Part shown: one piece after another, positions 1-9,051 of the stretch
Position numbering within the stretch: position 1 is the stretch's first letter
Layout of the letters: each line of letters begins with the position of its first letter
DNA from: Panacagrimonas sp965216845
GTDB taxonomy: Bacteria > Pseudomonadota > Gammaproteobacteria > Nevskiales > Nevskiaceae
NCBI GenBank assembly: GCA_965216845.1
Contig: OZ244200.1
Span: 2,976,001 to 3,040,000, forward strand
Direction of reading: 5' to 3'
Length of the DNA: 64,000 nucleotides
Program-made: the position numbers and the translations under genes
Notes under the pieces: generated by a model
What the model was told of the DNA's origin: nothing
The model's database searches: none
Seen by the model: the letters and a program-made list of their open reading frames with translations, nothing else

Positions 1-435
1 GGCGTCCAGCGCGTCGCGAACCATTTGCGACACCTGGCGTGACAGGTGCTGCGCCTCGCTCATGTTCTTTACCAGGCGTTCCTTGGCGCACAGCTGAATC
101 GCCATCTTGGCCACCTTCTGCGCCTCATCGCCAATCCGCTCCAGATCGGTGATGGTCTTGATGACGGCGTACACCAATCGAAGGTCACTCGCCGTGGGCT
201 GACGACGCGCCAGAATGCGCGAACACTCCTGGTCGATCAGCAACTCCACTTGATCGACCTTGTCATCGTTCTTCAGCACCTCCACCGCCAGCGACTTGTC
301 CAGCTCCAGCAGCGCCTTGGTCGCGTCGACGATCTGTTGCTCTACCATGCCCCCCATCGCCAGCACCCGCTGACGCACGTCTTCGAGCTCAGCGTTGAAC
401 TGACTGGAAATATGTGAGCGGTAGGCTAGATTCAT
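1..435 (-). CDS. phoU: PhoU phosphate transport regulator (C-terminus beyond left edge)
   Basis: This is the N-terminal 145 codons of PhoU, the helical protein that links the PstSCAB transporter to the PhoR/PhoB two-component system and represses the Pho regulon when phosphate is plentiful. The reading frame begins MNLAYRSHISSQFNAEL and has the family pattern of two-helix repeats with acidic and asparagine metal-site residues (DKVDQVELLIDQE, TDLERIGDEAQKVA). PhoU is usually about 240 residues, so roughly 40 percent lies beyond base 1. It is the last visible gene of the pst operon, 29 bp after pstB. PhoB/PhoR genes are not in the window. The identification is firm. Confidence 0.93.
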   Translation of the reverse strand, partial: MNLAYRSHISSQFNAELEDVRQRVLAMGGMVEQQIVDATKALLELDKSLAVEVLKNDDKVDQVELLIDQECSRILARRQPTASDLRLVYAVIKTITDLERIGDEAQKVAKMAIQLCAKERLVKNMSEAQHLSRQVSQMVRDALDA

Positions 436-464
436 GACGGTGGGTATTCGATCAGGCGCGCCGA

Positions 465-1325
465 CTAGCCGTAACGGCCAGTGATGTAATCCTCGGTCTG
501 CTTTTGTTGCGGCTTGGTAAACAGTTGATCCGTCCCGCCGTATTCAACCAGATCGCCCAGGTACATGAAGGCGGTGTAATCCGACACGCGCGCCGCCTGC
601 TGCATGTTATGAGTCACGATGACGATGGTGTAACGGCTCTTCAAATCGTTGATCAGCTCCTCGACCTTGAGCGTGGAGATGGGATCCAGCGCCGAGCAGG
701 GTTCATCCAGCAGAATCACTTCGGGCTGAATGGCGATGGCGCGCGCAATCACCAGCCGCTGCTGTTGTCCGCCGGACAAGCCAAGCGCCGAATCGTCCAG
801 GCGGTCCTTGACCTCATCCCACAGCGCCGCGCCCTTGAGCGCCCATTCCACCGTCTCGTCGAGCACGCGCTTGCGGTTGACGCCGCCCAGCCGCAAGCCG
901 TAGGCCACATTCTCGTAGATGGACTTGGGAAAAGGGTTGGGCTTCTGGAACACCATTCCGATCTTGCGCCGCAGCTGCGCCACATCGACATCGCGATCAA
1001 AGATGTTCTTGTCGCCCAGACTGATCCGGCCGCTGATCCGGCAGTCGTCAATCAGGTCGTTCATCCGGTTGAAACAGCGCAGCAAGGTTGACTTGCCGCA
1101 GCCCGAGGGACCGATAAAAGCGGTCACCTTCTTTTCCGGGATGAGCATGTTGATATTTTTCAGCGCCTGCGCCGGACCGTAGTACAGATCCAGCTCGCTG
1201 ACCTCCAGCGCGACCGGCCCCTTCTCCAGCGGTTCGGTTTCGGACGCACGCATCATTGCGTCCACGTCCATGGCTTCTCCGATTCGTGTTTTGCTCTGCA
1301 CTCCACTCATGCGCACTTCGTCCAT
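465..1325 (-). CDS. pstB: PstB phosphate ABC transporter ATP-binding protein
   Basis: Cytoplasmic ATPase subunit of the high-affinity phosphate importer PstSCAB. Visible motifs are Walker A GPSGCGKST (residues 72-80), the Q-loop in VFQKPNPFP (near 127), the ABC signature LSGGQQQR (183-190) and Walker B VILLDEP (203-209). At 286 residues it is about 25-30 longer than typical PstB because of an N-terminal extension before the conserved EVSELDLYYG. An internal ATG at codon 6 could be the true start; neither choice has a clear Shine-Dalgarno sequence. It lies 25 bp downstream of pstA and is surely cotranscribed. Confidence 0.95.
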   Translation of the reverse strand: MDEVRMSGVQSKTRIGEAMDVDAMMRASETEPLEKGPVALEVSELDLYYGPAQALKNINMLIPEKKVTAFIGPSGCGKSTLLRCFNRMNDLIDDCRISGRISLGDKNIFDRDVDVAQLRRKIGMVFQKPNPFPKSIYENVAYGLRLGGVNRKRVLDETVEWALKGAALWDEVKDRLDDSALGLSGGQQQRLVIARAIAIQPEVILLDEPCSALDPISTLKVEELINDLKSRYTIVIVTHNMQQAARVSDYTAFMYLGDLVEYGGTDQLFTKPQQKQTEDYITGRYG

Positions 1326-1350
1326 AACGTCGATAGTATTGGTGCCAAGG

Positions 1351-3069
1351 CTAATGTTCCAGCGCTTTGTATTTTTCCCGCAGCCGGTTGCGGATCGTAA
1401 TGGCCGCCAGATTCAGCACGATGATCACCAGCACCAGCAAAAACGAGGTGGCATACACCAGCGGACGCGCCGCTTCCACGTTCGGGGACTGGAACCCCAC
1501 ATCGTAGATGTGAAAGCCCAGGTGCATGAATTTTCGTTCCAGATGCAGAAACGGAAACAATCCGTCCAGCGGCAGTGAGGGCGCCAGTTTGACCACGCCC
1601 ACCAACATCAGCGGCGCCACTTCTCCGGCCGCCCTGGCAATACCCAGAATCAGTCCGGTCATCATCGCCGGCGAGGCCATTGGCAATACCACCCGCCACA
1701 GGGTTTCCCACTTGGTGGCGCCCAGGGCCAGCGATGCTTCGCGCAGTGATCGCGGAATCCGCGCCAGACCTTCCTCGGTGGCGACGATGACCACCGGCAA
1801 GGTCAGCAGTGCCAGCGTCAACGACGCCCACAGAATCCCCGGCGTGCCGAATACCGGCGCCGGCGCCGCCTCCGGATAGAACAGGCGATCCAGATTGCCG
1901 CCCAGGAAATAGACGAAGAACCCCAGGCCGAACATGCCGTAGACAATCGACGGCACCCCCGCCAGGTTGTTGACCGCGATCCGGACGATGCGCGTCACCA
2001 GCCCCTGTTTGGCATATTCACGCAGATACAGCGCAGCCAGAATGCCAAACGGTGTCACGAACACCGACATCAACAACACCATCAGCACCGTACCGAAGAT
2101 GGCCGGGAAGATCCCGCCTTCGGTATTGGCCTCACGCGGATCATCGAAGATGAAGTCCCATAGCTTGCCGAACCAGAATCCGGTCTTTTCAAGGACGTTC
2201 ATCTGGTTCGGGCGCCAACCGGAGATCAGCTCGCTAAGCGGAAACTCGCGGATGCTGCCGTCCACCAGACGTACGGAGATGGTGTCACGCTCCAGCGCCT
2301 GGTAGAGCGCGCGCCGCGCTTCGGCAAGTTGGGCGTAGCGCCGGTCCAGTTCCGCGCGTTCGGCGTCCAGATCGGCGAACGCCTGCGGCTGCTGCGCACG
2401 AAAAACACCCTTGAGCTCGCGACCGCGCTCGGCCAGACGCAATTTCTCGATCGCGTGATTGATGGCGCCAATCTTGCGCTTTTCGATGTCGCTGATCTGC
2501 TCACGCAAGTCGTTGGCGCGCGCTTGCGCTTCCAGATAGGCCGGCCAGGCATCGGCGCCGGCGTGGCGCTGCTTGCCCAGTTGAACGAACTCAAGATATG
2601 CGTGCAGATTGCCCCACTCCACCCGCTCCCACACTGCGGCGTCTTCAGGGGTGGTTCGGTCTTCGAGCCAGTCCGACACCACGTAGCGAAAGTCCACGCC
2701 ATTGACGTCGCGATTGCCTATTTTCAACAGCGCGCGCTCGTAGGTATCGCGGCTGCTGTCCACCGGCAGGCCGGCGTCCCGCAAGCGCGCCGAGGTGACC
2801 TGTTCACTGGAACGGATTTGTGCGAGCAGCAACTGTTCACTGCTTCCGGGCTGGCGATAGTGCGCCTGCACCAGGTCATCGGGCCAGAAATGCGCCGCGC
2901 CGCGCACCATGATCAGCCCCAGCAGGGCAACGGTCATCAAGACACTCAGCGAGATCGCAGCGGCGGTAATCCAGACGTAAGGATCGCCAGAGCGGACGTA
3001 GGCGCGCACATCGATGCCGCCCTGCTTGACGATGGACGTCGGCACGGATTGATCTTTATTCGCGTCCAT
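1351..3069 (-). CDS. pstA: PstA phosphate permease with a large periplasmic insert
   Basis: Inner-membrane permease subunit of the phosphate importer. The canonical permease domain occupies about residues 320-572 (several membrane segments and the EAA-type loop LREASLALGATKWETLWRVV). It is preceded by one membrane segment at about 32-54 and a soluble region of some 260 residues rich in charged residues, with a likely coiled coil at about 185-260. E. coli PstA is under 300 residues, so this is the long form known from pseudomonads and related bacteria. Its ATG overlaps the pstC stop by one base (TGATG), indicating translational coupling. What the insert does is not known from sequence. Confidence 0.92.
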   Translation of the reverse strand: MDANKDQSVPTSIVKQGGIDVRAYVRSGDPYVWITAAAISLSVLMTVALLGLIMVRGAAHFWPDDLVQAHYRQPGSSEQLLLAQIRSSEQVTSARLRDAGLPVDSSRDTYERALLKIGNRDVNGVDFRYVVSDWLEDRTTPEDAAVWERVEWGNLHAYLEFVQLGKQRHAGADAWPAYLEAQARANDLREQISDIEKRKIGAINHAIEKLRLAERGRELKGVFRAQQPQAFADLDAERAELDRRYAQLAEARRALYQALERDTISVRLVDGSIREFPLSELISGWRPNQMNVLEKTGFWFGKLWDFIFDDPREANTEGGIFPAIFGTVLMVLLMSVFVTPFGILAALYLREYAKQGLVTRIVRIAVNNLAGVPSIVYGMFGLGFFVYFLGGNLDRLFYPEAAPAPVFGTPGILWASLTLALLTLPVVIVATEEGLARIPRSLREASLALGATKWETLWRVVLPMASPAMMTGLILGIARAAGEVAPLMLVGVVKLAPSLPLDGLFPFLHLERKFMHLGFHIYDVGFQSPNVEAARPLVYATSFLLVLVIIVLNLAAITIRNRLREKYKALEH

Positions 3070-5360
3070 CAGATTGTCGAATATTTTTCACGCAGGCGTT
3101 GGCGAACCACTTCGGCCAGCGTGTTGAAGAAGAAGGTAAACAAGAACAGAACCAGCCCCGCCAGAAACAGCAGTCTGAAATGGGTACTGCCGACTTCCGA
3201 CTCCGGCATTTCCACCGCGATGTTGGCCGACAGCGTGCGCAAGCCCTGAAACATGCTCGGGTCCATGACCGCAGTGTTGCCGGTGGCCATGAGCACGATC
3301 ATGGTTTCGCCCACGGCCCGCCCCATGCCAATCATGATGGCGGAGAAAATGCCCGGAGACGCCGTCGGCAGCACAACGCCCAACAGGGTTTGCCAGGGCG
3401 TGGCGCCCAACGCCAGCGAACCCACCACCAGATGCTTGGGCACGCCGAAAATCGCGTCTTCGGCAATCGAGTAAATATTGGGGATCACCGCAATGCCCAT
3501 GGCGATGCCCACCACCAGCGCGTTGCGCTGGTCATAGCCAATGCCCAGTTCTTGATCCATCCAGGATTGCAGATTGCCACCGAAAACCACCGCTTCGATG
3601 GGGGTGGCGATGGCGAAGCTGAACCAGATCACGCCGATGACCACCGGAATCAACAAGGCCGCTTCCCAGCCCGCCGGTACCGCATTGCGCACGCGTTCGG
3701 GCGTTTTGACCCAGAGGTAGCCGAAGATGGGAATGGAGGCCGGCATCAGCACCATGCCGAGGAAAACGCCCAGCAGGTTGGACTCCATGAATGGCGCCAA
3801 CCACAGACCCGCCAGGAAACCCAGAATGACGGTAGGCAGCGCGCCCATCAGCTCGACCGTGGGCTTGACCGCCTGCCGCATGGCTGGGGCCATGAAATTG
3901 GCGGTGAATATGGCGCCCAGTACCGCGATGGGAACGGCGAATACCATGGCGTAAAACGCCGCCTTGAGGGTGCCAAATGACAACGGCGTGAGGCTGAACT
4001 TGGGTTCGAAATCCGCGCTGGCGGCGGAGGACTGCCACAGAAAACGCGGCTCATCGTAACTCTCGTACCAAACCCTTCCCCACAGGCTGCGCCAGGAAAT
4101 CTCGGGATGCTCATTGTGCACCGCATAGCTGATGGCCTGACCCTGGTCATCGACCGCCAGCATCGAGTTGGCCCGAGGGTTGAACGCAAGCAGCTGGATC
4201 GGGCGATCCATGATCTGCTCGGAGGCGAGCTGGGCGCCGGAGGTGGCATAGAACAGACTCACACGACCGCTTTGATCCCCGACCGCGAACGTACGACGCC
4301 GCTGCTCCGGACCGATCGCGGTCACCTCGGCCGCCCCGCGCAACTTGAAATCACGCACCCGTGCCAGATAAGGCTCGCCCGACGCATTGCGTGCGACAAA
4401 CCATTGCGACACCTGGCCATCGGACTGGGCCACCACGATGGAAATGCCGCCCGCCAGATAGCTCGCCGCCTGAATGCGCGCACCCACCTGCTGCTGCTCG
4501 ATCAATGTCGGCGGACCATCAGACTGCAACTGATACATGGCGATGACGCCGGCTTGCCGGTCGATCACGTAGAGCCAGCTCATCAACGGTTCCAGCAGCA
4601 ACAGATCCGCCGTGATCGGCGGCAGGAACCGGGTCACGGCGCCGGCACTGATTTCCACGTCGCCAAACAGCGATTCGGTCTTTTCGAACCGCTTGACGAG
4701 CACCTCGCCGCTTTCGGCGATTGCGGCCATCACCATGGCGCTGCTTTCGTCGCGCAGCACCAGTCCGCGCACCGGCTGCTCGGCAAACGCCAGCGGCGTT
4801 TCCCCGTAGGGCAAGTTGAGCTTCGGCGTAATCAGCCGTTGATCGGAGGGGTAGCTGATCTGATAGTCGTGCTCGAACTGCAATACCCTGCCGTCCGACA
4901 GCAGCGCGGCCAGACGGGCCTGGCTGGCGGAGACTTCGGTGACTTCGACAATGGAGGCCTGTTCCAGCGGCAGCGCCAGGCTCGCTCGCGGCGCACCGTT
5001 GGCCAGATCAAAGAAGTTGACCTGCCCGTTGGCGATGAGCTGCATGCCGACCTCGCCCTGCTCCTCGGCCGCCACGTACAGCGTCGGTTGCGATGCTTGC
5101 GCATCACCCGCCTCCCGAGCCACCGACGGCAGCGCGAAGCTGGCGCGCTGTTCCAGTTCAGCGCCGCCGAACAGCGGCAACACCTCTGACAGCAGGTAGA
5201 AAAAGATCAGCATCAGGGCGGCAATCACGCCAAAGCCACCGCTGACGACGACATAGCGGGCCAGTCGATCCTGGAAATAGCGCCAGCGCAAGCCCCTGGG
5301 CTGTGTCGCCGCTACCGAGCCGGACAAGTGCTGATCCGCAGTTTCTGCTGCCTCTGTCAT
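3069..5360 (-). CDS. pstC: PstC phosphate permease with beta-propeller-like periplasmic domain
   Basis: Second permease subunit of PstSCAB. At 763 residues it is more than twice the length of E. coli PstC. A first membrane helix lies at about 40-60. A region at about 70-435 is composed of repeated short beta-strand units (patterns such as LLSDGRVLQF, VVAQSDGQVSQWFVA and AVGDQSGRVSLFYA), which reads like a WD40/PQQ-type propeller facing the periplasm. The standard permease domain follows at about 460-763, with the EAA loop LVVGSLALGATPWQTLLGVV. It heads the pstC-pstA-pstB-phoU run, 87 bp from the porin stop. The permease call is firm; the propeller is inferred from repeat pattern only. Confidence 0.92.
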   Translation of the reverse strand: MTEAAETADQHLSGSVAATQPRGLRWRYFQDRLARYVVVSGGFGVIAALMLIFFYLLSEVLPLFGGAELEQRASFALPSVAREAGDAQASQPTLYVAAEEQGEVGMQLIANGQVNFFDLANGAPRASLALPLEQASIVEVTEVSASQARLAALLSDGRVLQFEHDYQISYPSDQRLITPKLNLPYGETPLAFAEQPVRGLVLRDESSAMVMAAIAESGEVLVKRFEKTESLFGDVEISAGAVTRFLPPITADLLLLEPLMSWLYVIDRQAGVIAMYQLQSDGPPTLIEQQQVGARIQAASYLAGGISIVVAQSDGQVSQWFVARNASGEPYLARVRDFKLRGAAEVTAIGPEQRRRTFAVGDQSGRVSLFYATSGAQLASEQIMDRPIQLLAFNPRANSMLAVDDQGQAISYAVHNEHPEISWRSLWGRVWYESYDEPRFLWQSSAASADFEPKFSLTPLSFGTLKAAFYAMVFAVPIAVLGAIFTANFMAPAMRQAVKPTVELMGALPTVILGFLAGLWLAPFMESNLLGVFLGMVLMPASIPIFGYLWVKTPERVRNAVPAGWEAALLIPVVIGVIWFSFAIATPIEAVVFGGNLQSWMDQELGIGYDQRNALVVGIAMGIAVIPNIYSIAEDAIFGVPKHLVVGSLALGATPWQTLLGVVLPTASPGIFSAIMIGMGRAVGETMIVLMATGNTAVMDPSMFQGLRTLSANIAVEMPESEVGSTHFRLLFLAGLVLFLFTFFFNTLAEVVRQRLREKYSTI

Positions 5361-5403
5361 ATTGATTCAGGAACTTAGAGTGGCGCAAGCCTACTCAAGG
5401 CGT

Positions 5404-5421
5404 GTGACATTTTTTAGTGGA
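5404..5421 (-). promoter_or_regulatory. Degenerate PhoB-box-like site upstream of pstC
   Basis: The porin-pstC gap contains one good half-site, ATGTCAC on the minus strand, next to an A-rich spacer, but the partner repeat (TCCACTA) matches poorly. It could give a secondary internal Pho promoter for pstCAB-phoU. It may equally be chance. Confidence 0.2.
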
Positions 5422-5441
5422 TTGAAATCAATGGCGCCAAC

Positions 5442-5459
5442 ATCAGCCTAAAAGCTGAT
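5442..5459 (-). terminator. Small hairpin spanning the porin stop codon
   Basis: A perfect 6-bp inverted repeat (ATCAGC/GCTGAT, 6-nt loop) spans the porin stop codon. No T-run follows, so it is at best an attenuating or mRNA-stabilising hairpin between porin and pstC. Confidence 0.25.
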
Positions 5460-6680
5460 TTGCGCACGCATCGAAACCGAACCGGGTTCATCCCGGACAC
5501 GCTGTCCGTCCAGCGTCTGTTCAGCCATGCCGCTAACGTAATTCAGCATGAACCGCACGTTTTTCCGCGCATACCAGTTCAAGCCCAGGCTGATGGCTTC
5601 GGCCTCCGGGGCGGCAACGCTGTCACCGTTGTCGGCGTAGTCGTAGCGCGCGGCCAGCTCAAAGGCGCCTCTGGAGCCGGCAGGCTCGGGCGAGCCATAC
5701 ACGCCCTTGTCGAACTTGTACGGCTTGGTTTCACCGCTCAACATCCAGCTGAGCTGCACATAGTAGGCATCAACCGTCTGATCCGGGCCCGAATCGCCCT
5801 GACCCAGCGTTTGCGACATGTATTCACTCTGCAGGCTCAGCGGCCCGGATTGGGCGGCAAACTCCAGCCCCAGGGTGTTGGCATCGTCGAACTCAGCGGT
5901 CGTACCCAATACGATGTTCGGCCCACGGCGCCCCGCATAAACCGCGCGCGTTCCAAGCTCCCCGGCGTCGTCGTCATTGTTCAGGCCATCCGGCTTCTCG
6001 ATGCTGTAGGACACGCCAAAATGCAACATCGAGCGCGCCCCCAGTCGGGGGGCGTAACTGAGACGCCCGTTGGCGCCGGTACCGGGCGTACTGGGCGTGT
6101 TTTCGCGACGCAAGGAATAGGCGCCAAACCCATAGGTTCCGCGCTGCAGAAAGGTTCCCTTGTAGAACACCCCGAGCTGGAACTCGCGGCTGCGCCCCCC
6201 GGCGAAGACCCCCGCCGCCGATGCAAACGGCCGCTCCATCATCGTCACGTCATTCGAGCTGGTGAGCTCCTCCATCCCCCTGAACGGTCGCCGTTGGCCG
6301 AAAATCAGTTGCCCGGGTCCCAGCTCATGCGCCAGATAGACGTCCTGAAAGGTATTGCGGCTCGATCCGGTCGCATTGCTGGGCGCCCCCTCGACTCCGA
6401 GCCGGTATTCCCAACTTCCGACTTTTCCCTTCACCATCAACCGGATGCGGCGAAAAAAGAAACCGTCATTTTCACTGGACACACTGCCGAATGCGGCATC
6501 CTCATCCACATCCACCAGGCTGCCGTCGAAATGAATTCGCCCCCCCAGCTTGGCACTGACCGTGACCGGTTTGAGCTGGATATTGATGTCCCGACCTGCA
6601 TCTTCGGCCGCCGACCACGCCGTCGATGAAACCGTTGCCAGCAGCAGGACTGCGACCGCGCCGCTCGATCTTCCCTTCAT
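5448..6680 (-). CDS. OprO/OprP-family (phosphate-selective type) outer-membrane porin
   Basis: Outer-membrane beta-barrel protein of the porin O/P family, 410 residues. It has a signal peptide (hydrophobic to TAWSA), then alternating amphipathic strands typical of the family (FFFRRIRLMVKGKVGSWEYR, LIFGQRRPFRGMEELTSSND) and a terminal aromatic ISF, the usual outer-membrane sorting signal. A GGGGGA Shine-Dalgarno precedes the ATG. It sits between pstS and pstC on the same strand, 88 bp after pstS with no terminator seen, so it is probably expressed from the Pho promoter upstream of pstS. Context favours phosphate or polyphosphate passage across the outer membrane; ion selectivity cannot be read from sequence. 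Confidence 0.88.
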   Translation of the reverse strand: MKGRSSGAVAVLLLATVSSTAWSAAEDAGRDINIQLKPVTVSAKLGGRIHFDGSLVDVDEDAAFGSVSSENDGFFFRRIRLMVKGKVGSWEYRLGVEGAPSNATGSSRNTFQDVYLAHELGPGQLIFGQRRPFRGMEELTSSNDVTMMERPFASAAGVFAGGRSREFQLGVFYKGTFLQRGTYGFGAYSLRRENTPSTPGTGANGRLSYAPRLGARSMLHFGVSYSIEKPDGLNNDDDAGELGTRAVYAGRRGPNIVLGTTAEFDDANTLGLEFAAQSGPLSLQSEYMSQTLGQGDSGPDQTVDAYYVQLSWMLSGETKPYKFDKGVYGSPEPAGSRGAFELAARYDYADNGDSVAAPEAEAISLGLNWYARKNVRFMLNYVSGMAEQTLDGQRVRDEPGSVSMRAQISF

Positions 6681-6768
6681 TTTTCCCCCGTAATGAATCC
6701 CCAGGGCGCCAGTTCGCGCCGCCGGGCATCATAACGTGGAGAGGCCCCTCAAGCGTCACCTCGAATGT

Positions 6769-7740
6769 CTATTCCAGTCCCAGTTCCTGCTTGAACCGGG
6801 CCGCCACTTTGGCAGGCAGCGGAATGTAACCGTCCTTGGCTACCACTTCCTGACCCTGCTTGGACAGCACCATCTTGAAGAACTCGGCTTCCATCGGTGA
6901 CAGGGGCTTGTTCGGTGGCTTGTTGACATACACATAAAGCACTCTGGCCAATGGGTATTTTCCGGAGGTCGCGTGTTCGGCCGTGGCGTCGAAGTATTCG
7001 CCGCCGTCGGCCTTGGCCAGCGGAATCGCACGAACCCCAGAAGTGTTGTAGCCCACGCCGGAATAGCCGATGGCATTCAAGCCAGTGGAGACCGACTGCA
7101 CCACCGACGCCGAACCCGGCTGCTCGTTGACGTTGGTCTTGAAATCACCCTTGCACAGGGCAACCTTCTTGAAGTAACCATAGGTTCCGGAAACCGAGTT
7201 GCGGCCGTAAAGCTGAATCGGCTTGGTGCCCAGGTCGCCGGTCACGCCCAGGTCACCCCATCGCTTGACATCCTTGCGCCCCCCACACTTGCGGGTCGCG
7301 GAAAACACCGCGTCTACCTGGGCGATGGTGAGCCCCTGGATCGGATTGTCCTTGTTGACGAATACGGCCAGCGCATCAATGGCCACGCCCACCGCGGTGG
7401 GTTTGTAGCCGAACGTCTGCTCAAAAGCCTGAATTTCCTGATCCTTCATCGCGCGTGACATCGGACCGAAATTGGCGGTGCCTTCGGTCAGCGCGGGCGG
7501 CGCGGTGGACGAACCCGCGCCCTGAATCTGAATGTTGACGTTGGGGTAGTACTTCTTGTAGGTCTCTGCCCACAGGGTCATCAGATTGTTCAGGGTATCC
7601 GAGCCCACGCTGCTGAAGTTGCCCGAAACACCCGCCGCCGGTGCGTAGTCGGGCAGGTTTGCGTCCACTTCGGCGTTGACCGCGCTTGTCAGGGAAGCGC
7701 CCAACAAGCAGCCGCTCAGAGCCATGATTTTCAGTTTCAT
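6769..7740 (-). CDS. pstS: PstS periplasmic phosphate-binding protein
   Basis: Substrate-binding protein of the PstSCAB importer, 323 residues. A signal peptide ends at about SAVNAEV. Phosphate-binding elements are visible: FSSVGSDTLNNL near the mature N-terminus, GAGSSTAPPALTEG (about 75-88), and NSVSGTYGYFKK in the second lobe. A GAGG Shine-Dalgarno lies upstream of the ATG. Unusually the gene is followed by the porin before pstC. A well-formed PhoB box with a correctly spaced -10 lies 61-94 bp upstream, so it should be strongly induced by phosphate starvation. Confidence 0.95.
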   Translation of the reverse strand: MKLKIMALSGCLLGASLTSAVNAEVDANLPDYAPAAGVSGNFSSVGSDTLNNLMTLWAETYKKYYPNVNIQIQGAGSSTAPPALTEGTANFGPMSRAMKDQEIQAFEQTFGYKPTAVGVAIDALAVFVNKDNPIQGLTIAQVDAVFSATRKCGGRKDVKRWGDLGVTGDLGTKPIQLYGRNSVSGTYGYFKKVALCKGDFKTNVNEQPGSASVVQSVSTGLNAIGYSGVGYNTSGVRAIPLAKADGGEYFDATAEHATSGKYPLARVLYVYVNKPPNKPLSPMEAEFFKMVLSKQGQEVVAKDGYIPLPAKVAARFKQELGLE

Positions 7741-7800
7741 TCAGAACCTCGGGTGACGTGCAGCCTCAGGCCGCAACGCAGAGAAATGGCGATGGGCGGC

Positions 7801-7834
7801 AGAGTACGCGGCGCATGTGACGGATTTGTGACAA
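7801..7834 (-). promoter_or_regulatory. PhoB box and -10 element of the pstS promoter
   Basis: On the minus strand two 7-nt direct repeats, TTGTCAC and CCGTCAC, are separated by the A/T-rich tetrad AAAT (7817-7834). This is the 7-4-7 layout of the PhoB box (consensus CTGTCAT-N4-CTGTCAC). A -10-like hexamer TACTCT (7801-7806) starts 11 nt after the box. Nothing else is recognised in the 313-bp pstS/cysB intergenic region. Confidence 0.82.
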
Positions 7835-8054
7835 CTGGCGATCAATTTTCGCACGAACGACCGGCCCGAACACGATGCATCATCGAATTTCGTGCAGTCA
7901 CGGGTTTGTCGGGCCAACCGCCACCGCCGACGCCCCGGAACACCGCACGCGCAATGCCCGCGGACATATTCCCGTTTAACCAGTAGGAAGCCTCACCCTT
8001 ATTCTCTTGTGCTATAAAAGAACTTGCTCAAGGCTCCGCAAGATCGAACCGATC

Positions 8055-9035
8055 GTGAAGATCCGTCAGTTGCATTACATCTACGAAGTCGCGCGCCGCA
8101 ATCTGAATGTGACGGCGGCGGCCGAGGCCTTGTTCACTTCCCAGCCCGGCGTGAGCAAGCAGATTCGCATGCTCGAAGACGAGTTGGGAGTCAGCATTTT
8201 CGTGCGCAACGGCAAGCACCTGTCGGAGGTCACGCCCGCCGGCAAGAAGATTCTGGAATACACCGAGCGCCTGCTGCACGAGGCGGACAATATCCGCAAC
8301 ATTGCCGAGGAATTTCGTGCCGCCGATCGAGGCGATTTGTCCATCGCCACCACCCACACGCAGGCCCGCTACGCCTTGCCGCCGGTCATCAAACGCTTCC
8401 GGCAACAGTTTCCAAAAGTCAGCCTGCACCTGCATCAGGGCTCGCCGCCGCAAATCGCCAAGATGGCGGCAGAGGGCAAGGCCGATTTCGCCATTGCCAC
8501 CGAGGCCATCGAGCACTTTGAGGATCTGGTGATGCTGCCGTGCTACCACTGGAACCGGGTGGTACTGGTCAAGCCGACGCACCCGCTGGCGCGGCTGGAA
8601 AAACTCAGCCTGGATGCGCTCTCCGAGCACCCCATCATCACCTACACGTTCGGTTTTACCGGTCGCTCCAAGCTGGATCAGGCCTTCGCCGCACATGGCG
8701 TGAAGCCGGATGTGGTGCTGACCGCAGTTGACGCCGACGTCATCAAGACCTACGTGCGTCTGGGTCTGGGCGCCGGCATCGTCGCTGACCTGGCGTTCGA
8801 CCCCAAGGAAGACAAGGACCTGGTGGCATTGCCCGCCGATCACCTGTTCGAACCCAGCACCACGCATATCGGCTTTCGCCGCAGCATGTTTCTGCGCGGC
8901 TACATGTATGCCTTCATCGGCGCGTTCGCGCCGCACCTGAACGAGCCGCTGGTCGATCAAATCGCGGGCATTGGCAACGTGGAGGAGCGGCTGAAGTTCA
9001 CACGCCGGCACATCACCGAACTGCCAACGCGCTGA
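8055..9035 (+). CDS. cysB: CysB-like LysR-family regulator
   Basis: LysR-type transcription factor matching CysB, the activator of cysteine and sulfate-assimilation genes that senses N-acetylserine/O-acetylserine. The winged helix-turn-helix is at residues 1-60 (MKIRQLHYIYEVARRNLNVT, SQPGVSKQIRMLEDELG), followed by a periplasmic-binding-type effector domain. I chose the GTG at 8055 because the family begins exactly at MKxxQLxYI; the longer open frame adds 16 unrelated residues. That gives 326 residues against about 324 in E. coli. It lies directly upstream of cysI in the same direction, with an AT-rich palindrome in the gap. Confidence 0.9.
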   Translation: MKIRQLHYIYEVARRNLNVTAAAEALFTSQPGVSKQIRMLEDELGVSIFVRNGKHLSEVTPAGKKILEYTERLLHEADNIRNIAEEFRAADRGDLSIATTHTQARYALPPVIKRFRQQFPKVSLHLHQGSPPQIAKMAAEGKADFAIATEAIEHFEDLVMLPCYHWNRVVLVKPTHPLARLEKLSLDALSEHPIITYTFGFTGRSKLDQAFAAHGVKPDVVLTAVDADVIKTYVRLGLGAGIVADLAFDPKEDKDLVALPADHLFEPSTTHIGFRRSMFLRGYMYAFIGAFAPHLNEPLVDQIAGIGNVEERLKFTRRHITELPTR

Positions 9036-9051
9036 CTCGTCTTTCTATTCC

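Noticed and set aside
3099..5189. Long plus-strand open frames (up to 360 codons) opposite pstC
   Set aside because: They are His/Arg/Gln-rich antisense shadows produced by high GC content; pstC on the other strand has clear homology.
7890..7911. Second Pho-like pair (CAGTCAC-GGGT-TTGTCGG) towards the CysB-like gene
   Set aside because: The second heptamer matches poorly and a sulfur regulator is not an expected Pho target.
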